Shown piece after piece: positions 44,200-53,305 of a stretch of DNA of 64,000 nt. Every line of letters starts with the position of its first letter. Position 1 is the stretch's first letter. A program made the translations under genes and the position numbers. The notes under the pieces were generated by a model, which was given only the letters and a program-made list of their open reading frames with translations, was not told where the DNA came from and ran no database searches. Origin of the DNA: Rubripirellula reticaptiva (lineage in GTDB: Bacteria > Planctomycetota > Planctomycetia > Pirellulales > Pirellulaceae); the NCBI RefSeq assembly GCF_007860175.1, contig NZ_SJPX01000005.1, positions 496,001-560,000 of the forward strand. The letters are read 5' to 3'.

Positions 44200-45648
44200 T
44201 CACGAGGGGCTCGGCACTGCTTGAGCTTCGATGAAGTCGTGCAGGCCTTCGACGCCACCTTCGCGGCCGAATCCCGATTGCTTCATGCCCCCGAACGGAG
44301 CTTCCGCGGTTGGGCCCGACCCTGTGTTGCAGCCGACGTGGCCGAAACTGAGCCGTGCGATGACGCGCTGGGCACATCCGTCGTCACTGGTGAAAACATA
44401 CGCCGCCAATCCGTACTCGGTCGAATTGGCTGCGGTGATGACTTCCTCTTCGTCAGCAAATTCGATGATCGGAGCTAGCGGACCGAATGTTTCGTCTTGC
44501 ACACATTCCATCGCCGACGTCACACCTCGCAACACCGTTGGCGGAAAGAAATTTCCGGTGCCATGGTTGACCATGGTCGATCGTTCACCGGCGATGAGTA
44601 TAGCGCCTTTCGCGAGCGCGTCATCGACGTGACGCTGAACTTTGGCCACCGCGTTTTTATCAATCAGCGGCCCCATGTCGGTGCCTTCAACCATTCCATC
44701 GCCAACCTTCAAAGCCGCGGCTCGTGCGGCAAGCTTTTCGGCAAAGCTGTCCGCGATCTCGCGCTGCACATAAACACGATTGGCGCACACGCATGTCTGA
44801 CCGGCACCGCGAAATTTGTTTGCCATCAAGTGCTCAATCGCTTTGTCGATATCTGCATCGGCAAACACAATGAACGGTGCATTGCCGCCCAGTTCCAACG
44901 CCAAACGCTTCAAATGCGGTGCCGTCGCCGCCATCAATTTCTTGCCCACTGGCGTTGATCCGGTAAAGCTGATGATGCGAACGGCTGGGTGTTCGCACAA
45001 CGCATCGCTGATCGGCCCGGCTGGCCCAAGCACTAAGTTCGCCTTGCCCGCAGGCAGATCCAACGACTCCATTAACGAGAACAACGCGATCATCGACAGC
45101 GGCGTTTTGGACGACGGCTTCACCACACAGCCACAATCAGCGGCCAGCGCCGCAGAAAACTTCTTAGCCAACATCGCTAGCGGAAAATTCCACGGTGTCA
45201 CCAGCGCCGCAACGCCGGCCGGACGATAGTGCACCATCCAGCGGTGACCGCGAGGACGGTCGGGCAGTTCTCGTGGTTTCAAATGATCGATACAGCTCGC
45301 ATAAAAACGAAAGAAGCTAGCGGCATAGTCGGCTTCGCCCATCGCTTCCTTCCACGGCTTGCCATGCTCGTGCGTGACGATGCGGCCAAGCTCTTCGCGA
45401 TTCTTGATGATCAGATCGGCAATTTGATCCAGCCATGTGCGTCGCTGTTCGATCGTCGTTGGCGTCGCCAGTGTCCGCTCGGCTGCTTCGATCGCGCGAA
45501 TCGTCTCGTCGCGGCCCATCACTGGCACGACCGCCACCATTTCGTCAGTCGCAGGGTTGATAACCGTTTGAGTCTTTCCCGAATCGGCGTGTGCCCATTT
45601 ACCGTCGATGTATCCCGCAGCATTCTTTAGCAGTGGTGAATCAAGCAT
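44200..45648 (-). CDS. gabD: Succinate-semialdehyde-type dehydrogenase (NAD(P))
   Basis: A 482-residue aldehyde dehydrogenase. The catalytic Cys is in FRGAGQTCVCANRVYVQ and the general base Glu in LELGGNAPFIVF; FTGSTPVGK is the cofactor loop. GQTCVCANR is the form usual in succinate/glutarate-semialdehyde dehydrogenases, so an omega-semialdehyde is the likely substrate, although the exact chain length cannot be fixed. Its start overlaps the end of the symporter gene by 8 bp. It would take the product of the divergent aminotransferase. Confidence 0.9.
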   Translation of the reverse strand: MLDSPLLKNAAGYIDGKWAHADSGKTQTVINPATDEMVAVVPVMGRDETIRAIEAAERTLATPTTIEQRRTWLDQIADLIIKNREELGRIVTHEHGKPWKEAMGEADYAASFFRFYASCIDHLKPRELPDRPRGHRWMVHYRPAGVAALVTPWNFPLAMLAKKFSAALAADCGCVVKPSSKTPLSMIALFSLMESLDLPAGKANLVLGPAGPISDALCEHPAVRIISFTGSTPVGKKLMAATAPHLKRLALELGGNAPFIVFADADIDKAIEHLMANKFRGAGQTCVCANRVYVQREIADSFAEKLAARAAALKVGDGMVEGTDMGPLIDKNAVAKVQRHVDDALAKGAILIAGERSTMVNHGTGNFFPPTVLRGVTSAMECVQDETFGPLAPIIEFADEEEVITAANSTEYGLAAYVFTSDDGCAQRVIARLSFGHVGCNTGSGPTAEAPFGGMKQSGFGREGGVEGLHDFIEAQAVPSPS

Positions 45649-47167
45649 GGTTGATTTCCTTATCCCAGGGTTTGTGTGAATGATCCAGCAAGGCTTGGCC
45701 GCGATGGTCCATTAGGCTGACAACAATAGCAACGATCATCGAAACCGCGAACGCGGGTGGCAACTCGGACAACGAAGCAAAACTGTCGCCGACCAGTGGC
45801 AACTGCGGCGCAATGAATTTGAAACAAGGCACACTTACGAATCCAGCTAGCATCGCCGCCAACGCACCGCGTGCGGTCAACTTGGTCCAGTAGAGCGACA
45901 GAATCATTGTCGGACAAAACGTTGCCGAAATTCCTGACCAACCAAAGATTGCGAACCAAAAAACCGTTCGGCCTGGCACGAGTGCCGCCACCGAAAATGC
46001 GATCAATAGCGAGTCGCCCGCAAGTCCGAATGTCACCCATCGACTGCGACCGAGCAATTCAGTGTCGGACATCTCGGGGTGCCTTACCTTTTGGTAATAG
46101 TCACGCACAAACGCACTCGACGCCAAAACCAACAACGAATCAACCGTCGACATGATCGCGGCCAACACGATCGCAATGTACAAACCGATGCCCCAATCCG
46201 GTACCGATTGATCGACTAGCATCGGAAGCACATGCTGGCCACCTTGTCCGAGCCCGTCTTCAAGCGACTGGTCCGGCGTCATCAACAACGCACGCCCCAC
46301 CATGCCGACCAGCACCGCACCAAGAGTCGCCAGCAGCGTCCAAATCACGGCCACGATCGCTCCGGGACGAATTTCCTTTTCTGATCGCATCGACAAGAAA
46401 CGCACAAAGATTTGCGGCGAGCCCAGAAAGCCCAAACCGATGGCGAGGAAACCCAGGATCGTAAAGAACGAACTCCATCCCGGCCCGGACGGACCCCATA
46501 GCGACATCAACCTTGGATCCTGCGCATGGATCCGTTCGACCGCCGTATCCATGCCGCCGACTGCCATCAACCCGAAAACTGGCAAGGCCACCAGACCTAG
46601 CACCATCAGGCAAGCCTGAAAAACATCGGACCAAACTACCGCAACAAACCCGCCGCTGACGATATAGCAAAGCACAATCGAAAACCCAACGACTGCGCCG
46701 ACGTAGTAGTTCCACCCTAGAAAGCTTTCGAATGCAGTGCCGATCGCGTCGATTTGTGCGCTGACGTAGATCGTGACGAACACGACTAGCGTCAAGGCAG
46801 CGACCAATCGAATCCGCTGGGTCTTGTCCGCCAATCGCGACTCCAAGTAGTCAGGAATCGTGATCGAGTCGTAACGATCGGTCATGCGTTTGAAGCGACC
46901 GCACAAAAATATCCATGCCGCCGCGACCCCCACGACTTCGCCCAGAACCACCCACAACGCCTGAGCCCCAACGGCGGCGCCCATTCCGGTCAAACCGATC
47001 AACAGCCACGCCGACTCGCCCGTCGCGCGTGACGAAAACGATGCCGCCCAAAAACCAAACCGCTTGTCTCCGGCATAGTAATCTCGCAAATCCTTCATTC
47101 GTCGCGATGCAACCATTCCGATCACTAACAGAATGACAAGATAGATCGCGATGCCGATCAATTTCAT
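45641..47167 (-). CDS. Sodium:solute symporter (PutP-like)
   Basis: A 508-residue transporter of the SSS family with about 13 membrane helices. DYYAGDKRFGFWAASFSSRATGESAWLLIGLTG resembles the PutP branch, with the Na-site Ser/Gly-rich segment; SAQIDAIGTAFESFLGW and VDSLLVLASSAFVRDYYQ match helix 8 and its loop. PutP relatives carry proline or other amino compounds. Its place in the cluster suggests uptake of the substrate, an amino acid or polyamine-like compound. It is 44 bp after the regulator gene and overlaps the dehydrogenase. Confidence 0.85.
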   Translation of the reverse strand: MKLIGIAIYLVILLVIGMVASRRMKDLRDYYAGDKRFGFWAASFSSRATGESAWLLIGLTGMGAAVGAQALWVVLGEVVGVAAAWIFLCGRFKRMTDRYDSITIPDYLESRLADKTQRIRLVAALTLVVFVTIYVSAQIDAIGTAFESFLGWNYYVGAVVGFSIVLCYIVSGGFVAVVWSDVFQACLMVLGLVALPVFGLMAVGGMDTAVERIHAQDPRLMSLWGPSGPGWSSFFTILGFLAIGLGFLGSPQIFVRFLSMRSEKEIRPGAIVAVIWTLLATLGAVLVGMVGRALLMTPDQSLEDGLGQGGQHVLPMLVDQSVPDWGIGLYIAIVLAAIMSTVDSLLVLASSAFVRDYYQKVRHPEMSDTELLGRSRWVTFGLAGDSLLIAFSVAALVPGRTVFWFAIFGWSGISATFCPTMILSLYWTKLTARGALAAMLAGFVSVPCFKFIAPQLPLVGDSFASLSELPPAFAVSMIVAIVVSLMDHRGQALLDHSHKPWDKEINHA

Positions 47168-47211
47168 AGCGGTCTCAGTGGAGGGAACTCATTCGATCGC
47201 TGGCTAGTGAT

Positions 47212-47799
47212 CTAAAAAGTCGGCGGCGTGCATGAACTGACGATCTCGCAATCGATTTTTCCGATGTTGCGAAAACGATGTGGCAACTGGCTTGAAAAGT
47301 AATAACCATCGCCCGGCCCCAGCACTTCGCATTGATTGCCAACGGTCAACTCGATTTCGCCGCGAACAATCACCCCCGCCTCTTCGCCATCGTGACGAAG
47401 CATGGTGGGACCGGTGTCACCGCCCGGCACATAAGTTTCGTGCAGCACCTGCATCTTGCGTCCGGTAACCGTTCCGCCGATCTGACGCAGCACGACCGTG
47501 CCGTCGGAAATGCGATTCATTTCATGGGCGCGAAAAAAGATCTCTCGATCTGGCTCGAACTCCTCGGCAAAAAAATCGGCGAGCGATAACCCGAACACAG
47601 TCAAAATCTTCTTCAACGATGCGATTGACGGACTAACACGATCTTGCTCGATCATCGATATAGCGCCGTTGGTCACACTCGCCTGCTTCGCCAACTCTCG
47701 CTGCGACATGCCGTGTGCCGTTCGCAGCCGACGAATCCTGGCCCCCACTTCATTGGACTCACCAACGTGAACTGAAGCACTTGCCTTTTCGCTCAACAT
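47212..47799 (-). CDS. XRE-family regulator with cupin domain (PuuR-like)
   Basis: A 195-residue transcription factor. The N-terminal helix-turn-helix is GARIRRLRTAHGMSQRELAKQASVTNGAISMIE (about 20-52). A cupin_2 effector domain follows from about residue 110 (VPGGDTGPTMLRHDGEEAGVIVRGEIELTVG, then GDGYYFSSQLPHRFRN). This is the arrangement of E. coli PuuR, which represses putrescine use. It opens the leftward operon and faces the aminotransferase operon, so it probably controls both. ATG at 47799 is preferred to the GTG-like extension to 47841. Confidence 0.87.
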   Translation of the reverse strand: MLSEKASASVHVGESNEVGARIRRLRTAHGMSQRELAKQASVTNGAISMIEQDRVSPSIASLKKILTVFGLSLADFFAEEFEPDREIFFRAHEMNRISDGTVVLRQIGGTVTGRKMQVLHETYVPGGDTGPTMLRHDGEEAGVIVRGEIELTVGNQCEVLGPGDGYYFSSQLPHRFRNIGKIDCEIVSSCTPPTF

Positions 47800-47865
47800 A
47801 TTTAACAAAATCCGACCAGAGTTCGATAAAAATAAACCCATTGCCAGGAATATAGCACTGGGTGT

Positions 47866-47877
47866 TTAATATATCAA
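47866..47877. promoter_or_regulatory. Candidate operator in the divergent intergenic region
   Basis: TTAATATATCAA is a 12-bp near-palindrome (5 of 6 pairs) in the 177-bp gap between the XRE-cupin gene and the aminotransferase. An AT-rich symmetrical site at this place suits binding by the cluster's own regulator. This is position and symmetry only. Confidence 0.3.
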
Positions 47878-47976
47878 TCGCAGGCGGGGGGGGTTCTGTC
47901 GCGGTGTCGCGTGACCACTGATGGCCCGTGACGTTAGCCAAACATGCTCGTTCCGCGACCCGAAAGGCCGGCTTCC

Positions 47977-49317
47977 ATGGCGACTGATGCGGACTTGATT
48001 GCTCGACGAGCCGCCGTGACCCCTCGCGGTATTTCGATGGCCACGTCGCTGATTGCCGATTCAAGTTCCGGCGCCGTGTTGCGTGACCCGAGTGGTCGCG
48101 AGGTGATCGATTTCGGCGGCGGCATCGGAGTGATGAACGTTGGACACTGTCAGCCGAAAGTGGTGAAAGCGATTACCGATCAAGCAAATCGCTTGCTTCA
48201 CAGCTGCTTTCAAGTTGCCACTTACGAACCCTATGTCGCGCTCTGCGAAAAGCTGGCTGAGATTCTGCCTCACGTCGATGTCACAAAGCTAGCCGGCGAT
48301 GCCTGCACGGGTCACACCAAGACGATGCTGGTCAACACGGGCGCCGAAGCCGTCGAGAACGCCATCAAGATCGCTCGCCAAGCGACCAACCGTTCCGCGG
48401 TGATCTGTTTCACCGACGGTTTTCACGGACGGTCGATGATGGCAATGTCGCTAACGTCAAAGTTTGGCTACAAGATCGGCTGCGGACCCTACGCCCCCGA
48501 AGTCTATCGGCTGCCGTTTCCAAATCACTATCGTTACGGCGATGGACTCGGCGAGGCTCAGTTTGTCGAACGCGAATTGAATCGTTTTCGCGAATCACTA
48601 ATCAATACGGTCGCTGCCGAACAAGTGGCGGCTGTGATCTTGGAACCCATTCAAGGCGAAGGCGGCTTTGTGCCCGCGCCGCTGGCCTATCTGCAAGGAC
48701 TTCGTGAACTATGCGACGAGAACGGCATTCTGCTGATACTTGATGAAGTCCAATCGGGATTTTGCCGAACCGGGCGATGGGCTGCTTACGAACACTACGA
48801 CATCTTGCCAGACATTTCGACATGGGCCAAATCAATGGGCGGTGGTCTGCCTATCGGTGCCGTCATGGGCCGTAGCGAGATCATGGACGCGGCTCGATTA
48901 GGCACGATTGGCGGAACTTACGGCGGCAACCCTGTCTCGTGCGCCGCGTCGCTGGCCACGATCAAGTTGATGGAAGAACTAAACCTCAATGCGCGTGCTA
49001 CCGAGATTGGCAATACCATGTTCGCACGACTCCGCGAACTGCAAGGCCGTTTTCCGGATTACATCGGCGATGTCCGTGGACGCGGCGCGATGGTCGGCGT
49101 CGAACTCGTCAACAACGGTAATCCCAAATCGCCAGCAACCGAACTGACGTCACGCGTCTTAAAAGCTTCGATGTTGCGTGACGTCCTGATTCTTCGTGCC
49201 GGAATCCACGGCAACGTGATTCGCTTCCTGATGCCGCTGGTAATTTCCGATCAACAACTCAATGACGGACTGGACATCGTGACCGAGGAAATCGCTAAAG
49301 CAATCCAGAATCCCTGA
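47977..49317 (+). CDS. gabT: Class III aminotransferase (GabT/PuuE type)
   Basis: A 446-residue PLP omega-aminotransferase. NTGAEAVENAIKIAR, FHGRSMMAMSLT, LDEVQSGFCRTGRWAAYEH and WAKSMGGGLPIGAVMG (PLP Lys) are the class III landmarks; the N-terminus MATDADLIARRAAVTPRGIS matches 4-aminobutyrate aminotransferases. The ATG at 47977 has AAAGG 9 bases upstream and gives the family start; an ATG at 47944 is further out. It starts the rightward operon and would feed a semialdehyde to the divergent dehydrogenase. Confidence 0.92.
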   Translation: MATDADLIARRAAVTPRGISMATSLIADSSSGAVLRDPSGREVIDFGGGIGVMNVGHCQPKVVKAITDQANRLLHSCFQVATYEPYVALCEKLAEILPHVDVTKLAGDACTGHTKTMLVNTGAEAVENAIKIARQATNRSAVICFTDGFHGRSMMAMSLTSKFGYKIGCGPYAPEVYRLPFPNHYRYGDGLGEAQFVERELNRFRESLINTVAAEQVAAVILEPIQGEGGFVPAPLAYLQGLRELCDENGILLILDEVQSGFCRTGRWAAYEHYDILPDISTWAKSMGGGLPIGAVMGRSEIMDAARLGTIGGTYGGNPVSCAASLATIKLMEELNLNARATEIGNTMFARLRELQGRFPDYIGDVRGRGAMVGVELVNNGNPKSPATELTSRVLKASMLRDVLILRAGIHGNVIRFLMPLVISDQQLNDGLDIVTEEIAKAIQNP

Positions 49318-49388
49318 CGGATACTATCTCTCGACAAGACGTAACCGCAACGAAAACCGAACAAACCATTTCACCGGAGCATCTTACC

Positions 49389-50276
49389 TTGATTCCATTT
49401 GCCATTGGCGGCCTACAACTCAACACATCAGGGCTGCGAGACAACCTACCGTACATGAACGCAAAGCTCGACTATTTCATGTATCTCTTTCCATGGGTTC
49501 AAATGGTCGTGTTTAGCGAACTGGCGGCCTACGGTCCCAACCCAGCCAAAGCGGAACCCTTGCCCGGCCCGGCCGAACGCAATTTCCAAGAAATGGCGGC
49601 CAAGCACAAAATTTGGGTCGTCACCGGCTCACTCGTCGAAATCCTCAATGGCCAACACTACAACACCCTGTCCGTGATTGATCCCACCGGAAAAGTCATC
49701 GGACGTTACCGCAAGATGTTTCCATTTTTACCTTACGAGGAAGGCACGACATGCGGCGGATCGTTCTTTGTGTTCGACGTGCCAGATGTCGGCCGTTTTG
49801 GCGTTTCGATTTGTTATGACATGTGGTTCCCCGAAACCACACGAGTGCTCGCCAGCATGGGCGCGGAAGTCATCCTGCACCCGACGCTCACCAACACGAT
49901 TGATCGCGACGTCGAACTGTGCATTGCACGAGCCAACGCGGCGACGAATCAGTGCTTCATGATCGACATCAATGGCGTCGGTGATGGGGGCAACGGCAAA
50001 TCGATCATGTGCGGCCCCAACGGCGAAGTACTGCATCAATTCGGATCCAATGAAGAAATGGTTCCGATGGAAATCGACTTGGAACGAGTCCGACGGTCTC
50101 GTGAAGTCGGCATGCGGGGACTCGGCCAACCGCTGAAGAGCTTCCGCGACTCGGAAGTCATCTTTCCAGTCTACGCACCGGGCGGAAAGAACACCGAGTA
50201 CCTGCAGTCCCTCGGCCCGCTAGCGAAGATGTCACGGGGATCACGAGCTGGTCTCGACGAAGCCACTCAGGCGTAG
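49389..50276 (+). CDS. Nitrilase-superfamily carbon-nitrogen hydrolase
   Basis: A 295-residue amidase of the nitrilase fold. The catalytic triad is visible: Glu in VVFSELAAYG, Lys in GRYRKMFPFLP and Cys in VSICYDMWFPE. Length and fold are near those of N-carbamoylputrescine amidase and omega-amidase, but no agmatine deiminase is in the window, so the substrate is open; a mono-acylated diamine or an omega-amide would suit the cluster. TTG start with CCGGAG about 11 bases upstream. It lies 71 bp after the aminotransferase and 109 bp before the decarboxylase. Confidence 0.85.
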   Translation: MIPFAIGGLQLNTSGLRDNLPYMNAKLDYFMYLFPWVQMVVFSELAAYGPNPAKAEPLPGPAERNFQEMAAKHKIWVVTGSLVEILNGQHYNTLSVIDPTGKVIGRYRKMFPFLPYEEGTTCGGSFFVFDVPDVGRFGVSICYDMWFPETTRVLASMGAEVILHPTLTNTIDRDVELCIARANAATNQCFMIDINGVGDGGNGKSIMCGPNGEVLHQFGSNEEMVPMEIDLERVRRSREVGMRGLGQPLKSFRDSEVIFPVYAPGGKNTEYLQSLGPLAKMSRGSRAGLDEATQA

Positions 50277-50385
50277 CCATCGCGGAAGCCATTCGAGGCT
50301 CTGAACATCCATCCGTATTTTCTACGATATCGAAACTCTCGACGAGTTCCGCCAATCGCGAACTGAATAACAAGAGATCGTCGAG

Positions 50386-53235
50386 ATGAAAGAGCAAGAC
50401 TACGACTACTTTGACTTCCAATCACTCGATCCGGCCGAGGTCGCGTTCTATAACCTGACGCGATTGCGTACGGACAATTGGCACTTTTTACGTGACAACG
50501 CACGGCGATTGCATCGGCTGCACAAATCGGGAACGGTGCAAGAGCAGGCCGATGTAATGTGGTTGACGGATGCGTGCACCGAAGTGTTCAGCTTTTTGCA
50601 GCCGTTGGAAGAGTTCTTTGTTTTCCCTGGAATTCCCGCGCTCGAACAAGTCAAAGCTGCTTTTGAACAGCGTCGGTACGACGACTTTGCCAGGCAAATC
50701 GTCCGCATGGTCCGGATGATGACAAACGGGCTGTTTCGGAAGCTCGACTTGACCACGTCACGCCTATCCGACTACGGCGATTTGCTGAACGTGGCGAAGC
50801 TGAGCGATGAACTACATACTCGGATTCGACAAGAAAAACGACCTTACTTTCAGGTTCTGATTGTTGACGACCTGACTGAAACCGAATCAAAAGAAGTCCG
50901 ACGGCAACTGCGTGATTTGCGCCGCCCCGATGACCTATTCTTCTATGAAGTCGTCGTGGCCAGAAGCTACGAGGACGCTTTGCTGGCGGCTCTGATCAAT
51001 CCCGACATTCAAACCTGCGTGGTCCGCTACAGCTTCCCGTTTCGATCAAAGAAGAAGTTTCGTTTGCTGGACGAACTTCATTCGCTGCTGAAGCATAATG
51101 TCAAAAAACTGGACTCGGCGATGCCGACCGAACGCAGTTTGGCATTAGGAAAGTCACTGAAATCACTGCGTCCAGAACTGGACTTGTACCTTGTCACCGA
51201 TGCGCCGGTCGAGAGCATCGTTGGCGAACCGAGCCGCGCGTTTCGCCGTGCGTTTTACAACCAAGGCAACTACCAGGAAATGCACCTGAGTATCCTGAAG
51301 GCTGTGAACGAGCGATACGAGACACCGTTTTTCAATGCGCTGAAAAAATACAGCCAGAAACCAACGGCGATGTTCCACGCGCTGCCGATTTCCCATTCAG
51401 CAACGATCGTCAGGTCGCACTGGATCAAAGACATGGGCGAATTTTACGGTTCCAAAATGTTCGAGGCCGAAACGTCCGCGACCACGGGTGGACTCGATTC
51501 GCTGCTTCAACCCGGCGGATCACTTCGCGACAGCCAAGAAAACGCCTCGCGAGCGTTCGGATCTCGGCGCACTTACTTTGTCACCAATGGAACCTCGACG
51601 GCTAACAAGATCGTCATGCAAGCGATCAATCGCCCGGGCGATATCGTGCTGTTGGCGCATGACTGCCACAAATCGCATCCCTACGCGTGCATCTTGTCGG
51701 GTGCCTTTCCTGTGTATCTGGATGCCTATCCGCTTAGCGAGTACTCGATGTACGGGGCGGTGCCTCTGCGCGAGATCAAGTCTCGTCTGCTAGAACTTCG
51801 TGCCGCTGGCAAACTCGACCAAGTGCGAATGTTGCTGCTAACCAACATCACGTTTGATGGAATCGTTTACGACCCGATTCGGGTGATGGAAGAGGTGCTG
51901 GCAATCAAGCCGGACATGATCTTTTTGTGGGATGAAGCCTGGTGTGCCTACGCAAGGTTCTCGCCGATCCTGCGACGACGAACCGCGATGTGGTCGGCAC
52001 AGGAACTGCGACAGCGATTCGATTCATCGGCCTACCTCAAAAAATTCGCAAAATGGAAAACTCAATTCGAAGCGTCGAATACTTCGGACGATGAAACGTG
52101 GTTGGAAACGCGACTGATGCCCGATCCCGAACTCGCTCGGGTGCGTGTCTATGCGACCCATTCAACACACAAAACCCTGACGGCCCTTCGCCAGGGTTCG
52201 ATGATCCACGTTCACGACCAGGACTTCGAACACTACACGCGCAACGCGTTCAACGAAGCCTACATGACCCACACGTCGACGTCGCCGAACTATCAGATTC
52301 TGGCGTCACTCGATGTCGGCCGGCGACAAGTCGAGTTGGAAGGCCACGATATGGTTGGTCGCAGCATTGAGTTGGCGATGATGCTGCGCGAACGGATCAC
52401 GAGGGACCCGCTGATCAGCAAATTCTTTACGGTACTTGCCGCCAAAGAAATGATCCTTCCCGAATTCCGACCATCGGGATTGGAGGAATATTTCAGCAAC
52501 AGCGCAGGCTGGTGCCGCTTGGACAAAGCTTGGCTGGGCGATGAATTCGTACTCGACCCGACCCGAGTAACGTTGCATGTCGGCAGCACCGGAATGGATG
52601 GCGACACGTTCAAGAAGTTGCTGATGGACCGGTTTGACATCCAGATCAACAAGACTTCGCGAAATACTGTCCTGTTCATGATCCACATTGGCATGACGCG
52701 CGGCACGATCGCACATTTGGTCAATGTCTTGTCGGAAATCGCGATGGACCTCAATGACAAACTGGATAGCTGGAGCAATGTGGAGCTAGCAGCCCACGAA
52801 CAGAACGTTCGGTCACTCAACGAAGAACTGCCGCCACTGCCAAACTTCAGCCGTTTTCATCCTTCGTTCTTGCCCTCTCCCGAAAACACGACTCCCGAAG
52901 GCGATATGCGACGTGCCTTCTACCTCGCCTACGACGACACGGCTTGCGAACACATCAAAATCGAAGATGGATCGCTGCTGGAAGCCGTTCAGGCGGGCGA
53001 TCGAGACATCGTTTCAGCGGCCTTCATCACGCCGTATCCACCCGGGTTTCCGGTGCTGGTCCCTGGCCAAGTCGTCACGCGAGAGATCGTCCAGTACTTG
53101 ATGGCATTGGATGTTCAAGAGATCCACGGTTACGAACCGATGTACGGCACGCGAGTGTTCAAAACATCTGCGGTGGTTCGGGAAAGTGAAAAGCAAGATG
53201 CACTCTTGATTTCGAACCGTAGTGGATCTTGTTGA
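50386..53235 (+). CDS. Very long Orn/Lys/Arg decarboxylase
   Basis: A 949-residue PLP decarboxylase of fold type I. The PLP Lys596 is in YATHSTHKTLTALRQGSMIHV, Asp516 in FLWDEAWCAYARF, and FVTNGTSTANK with LAHDCHKSHPYACI form the rest of the site. E. coli members have about 710-760 residues; here about 340 residues precede the catalytic core. Part of these (about 150-275) could be the receiver-like wing domain, but the first 150 residues are not recognised. The choice between arginine, lysine and ornithine cannot be read. The end overlaps the frame of the ATP-grasp gene. Confidence 0.88.
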   Translation: MKEQDYDYFDFQSLDPAEVAFYNLTRLRTDNWHFLRDNARRLHRLHKSGTVQEQADVMWLTDACTEVFSFLQPLEEFFVFPGIPALEQVKAAFEQRRYDDFARQIVRMVRMMTNGLFRKLDLTTSRLSDYGDLLNVAKLSDELHTRIRQEKRPYFQVLIVDDLTETESKEVRRQLRDLRRPDDLFFYEVVVARSYEDALLAALINPDIQTCVVRYSFPFRSKKKFRLLDELHSLLKHNVKKLDSAMPTERSLALGKSLKSLRPELDLYLVTDAPVESIVGEPSRAFRRAFYNQGNYQEMHLSILKAVNERYETPFFNALKKYSQKPTAMFHALPISHSATIVRSHWIKDMGEFYGSKMFEAETSATTGGLDSLLQPGGSLRDSQENASRAFGSRRTYFVTNGTSTANKIVMQAINRPGDIVLLAHDCHKSHPYACILSGAFPVYLDAYPLSEYSMYGAVPLREIKSRLLELRAAGKLDQVRMLLLTNITFDGIVYDPIRVMEEVLAIKPDMIFLWDEAWCAYARFSPILRRRTAMWSAQELRQRFDSSAYLKKFAKWKTQFEASNTSDDETWLETRLMPDPELARVRVYATHSTHKTLTALRQGSMIHVHDQDFEHYTRNAFNEAYMTHTSTSPNYQILASLDVGRRQVELEGHDMVGRSIELAMMLRERITRDPLISKFFTVLAAKEMILPEFRPSGLEEYFSNSAGWCRLDKAWLGDEFVLDPTRVTLHVGSTGMDGDTFKKLLMDRFDIQINKTSRNTVLFMIHIGMTRGTIAHLVNVLSEIAMDLNDKLDSWSNVELAAHEQNVRSLNEELPPLPNFSRFHPSFLPSPENTTPEGDMRRAFYLAYDDTACEHIKIEDGSLLEAVQAGDRDIVSAAFITPYPPGFPVLVPGQVVTREIVQYLMALDVQEIHGYEPMYGTRVFKTSAVVRESEKQDALLISNRSGSC

Positions 53236-53305
53236 TCAGGTTCCAAAAAAATCGATCTTTGACAAGTTCCAATACAACCATGACCTCCGCTTAGGAATGC
53301 CCACG

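Noticed and set aside
49389-50276. Naming the amidase N-carbamoylputrescine amidase (AguB)
   Set aside because: Length and fold fit, but no agmatine deiminase is in the window and the residues that fix the substrate cannot be judged by eye.
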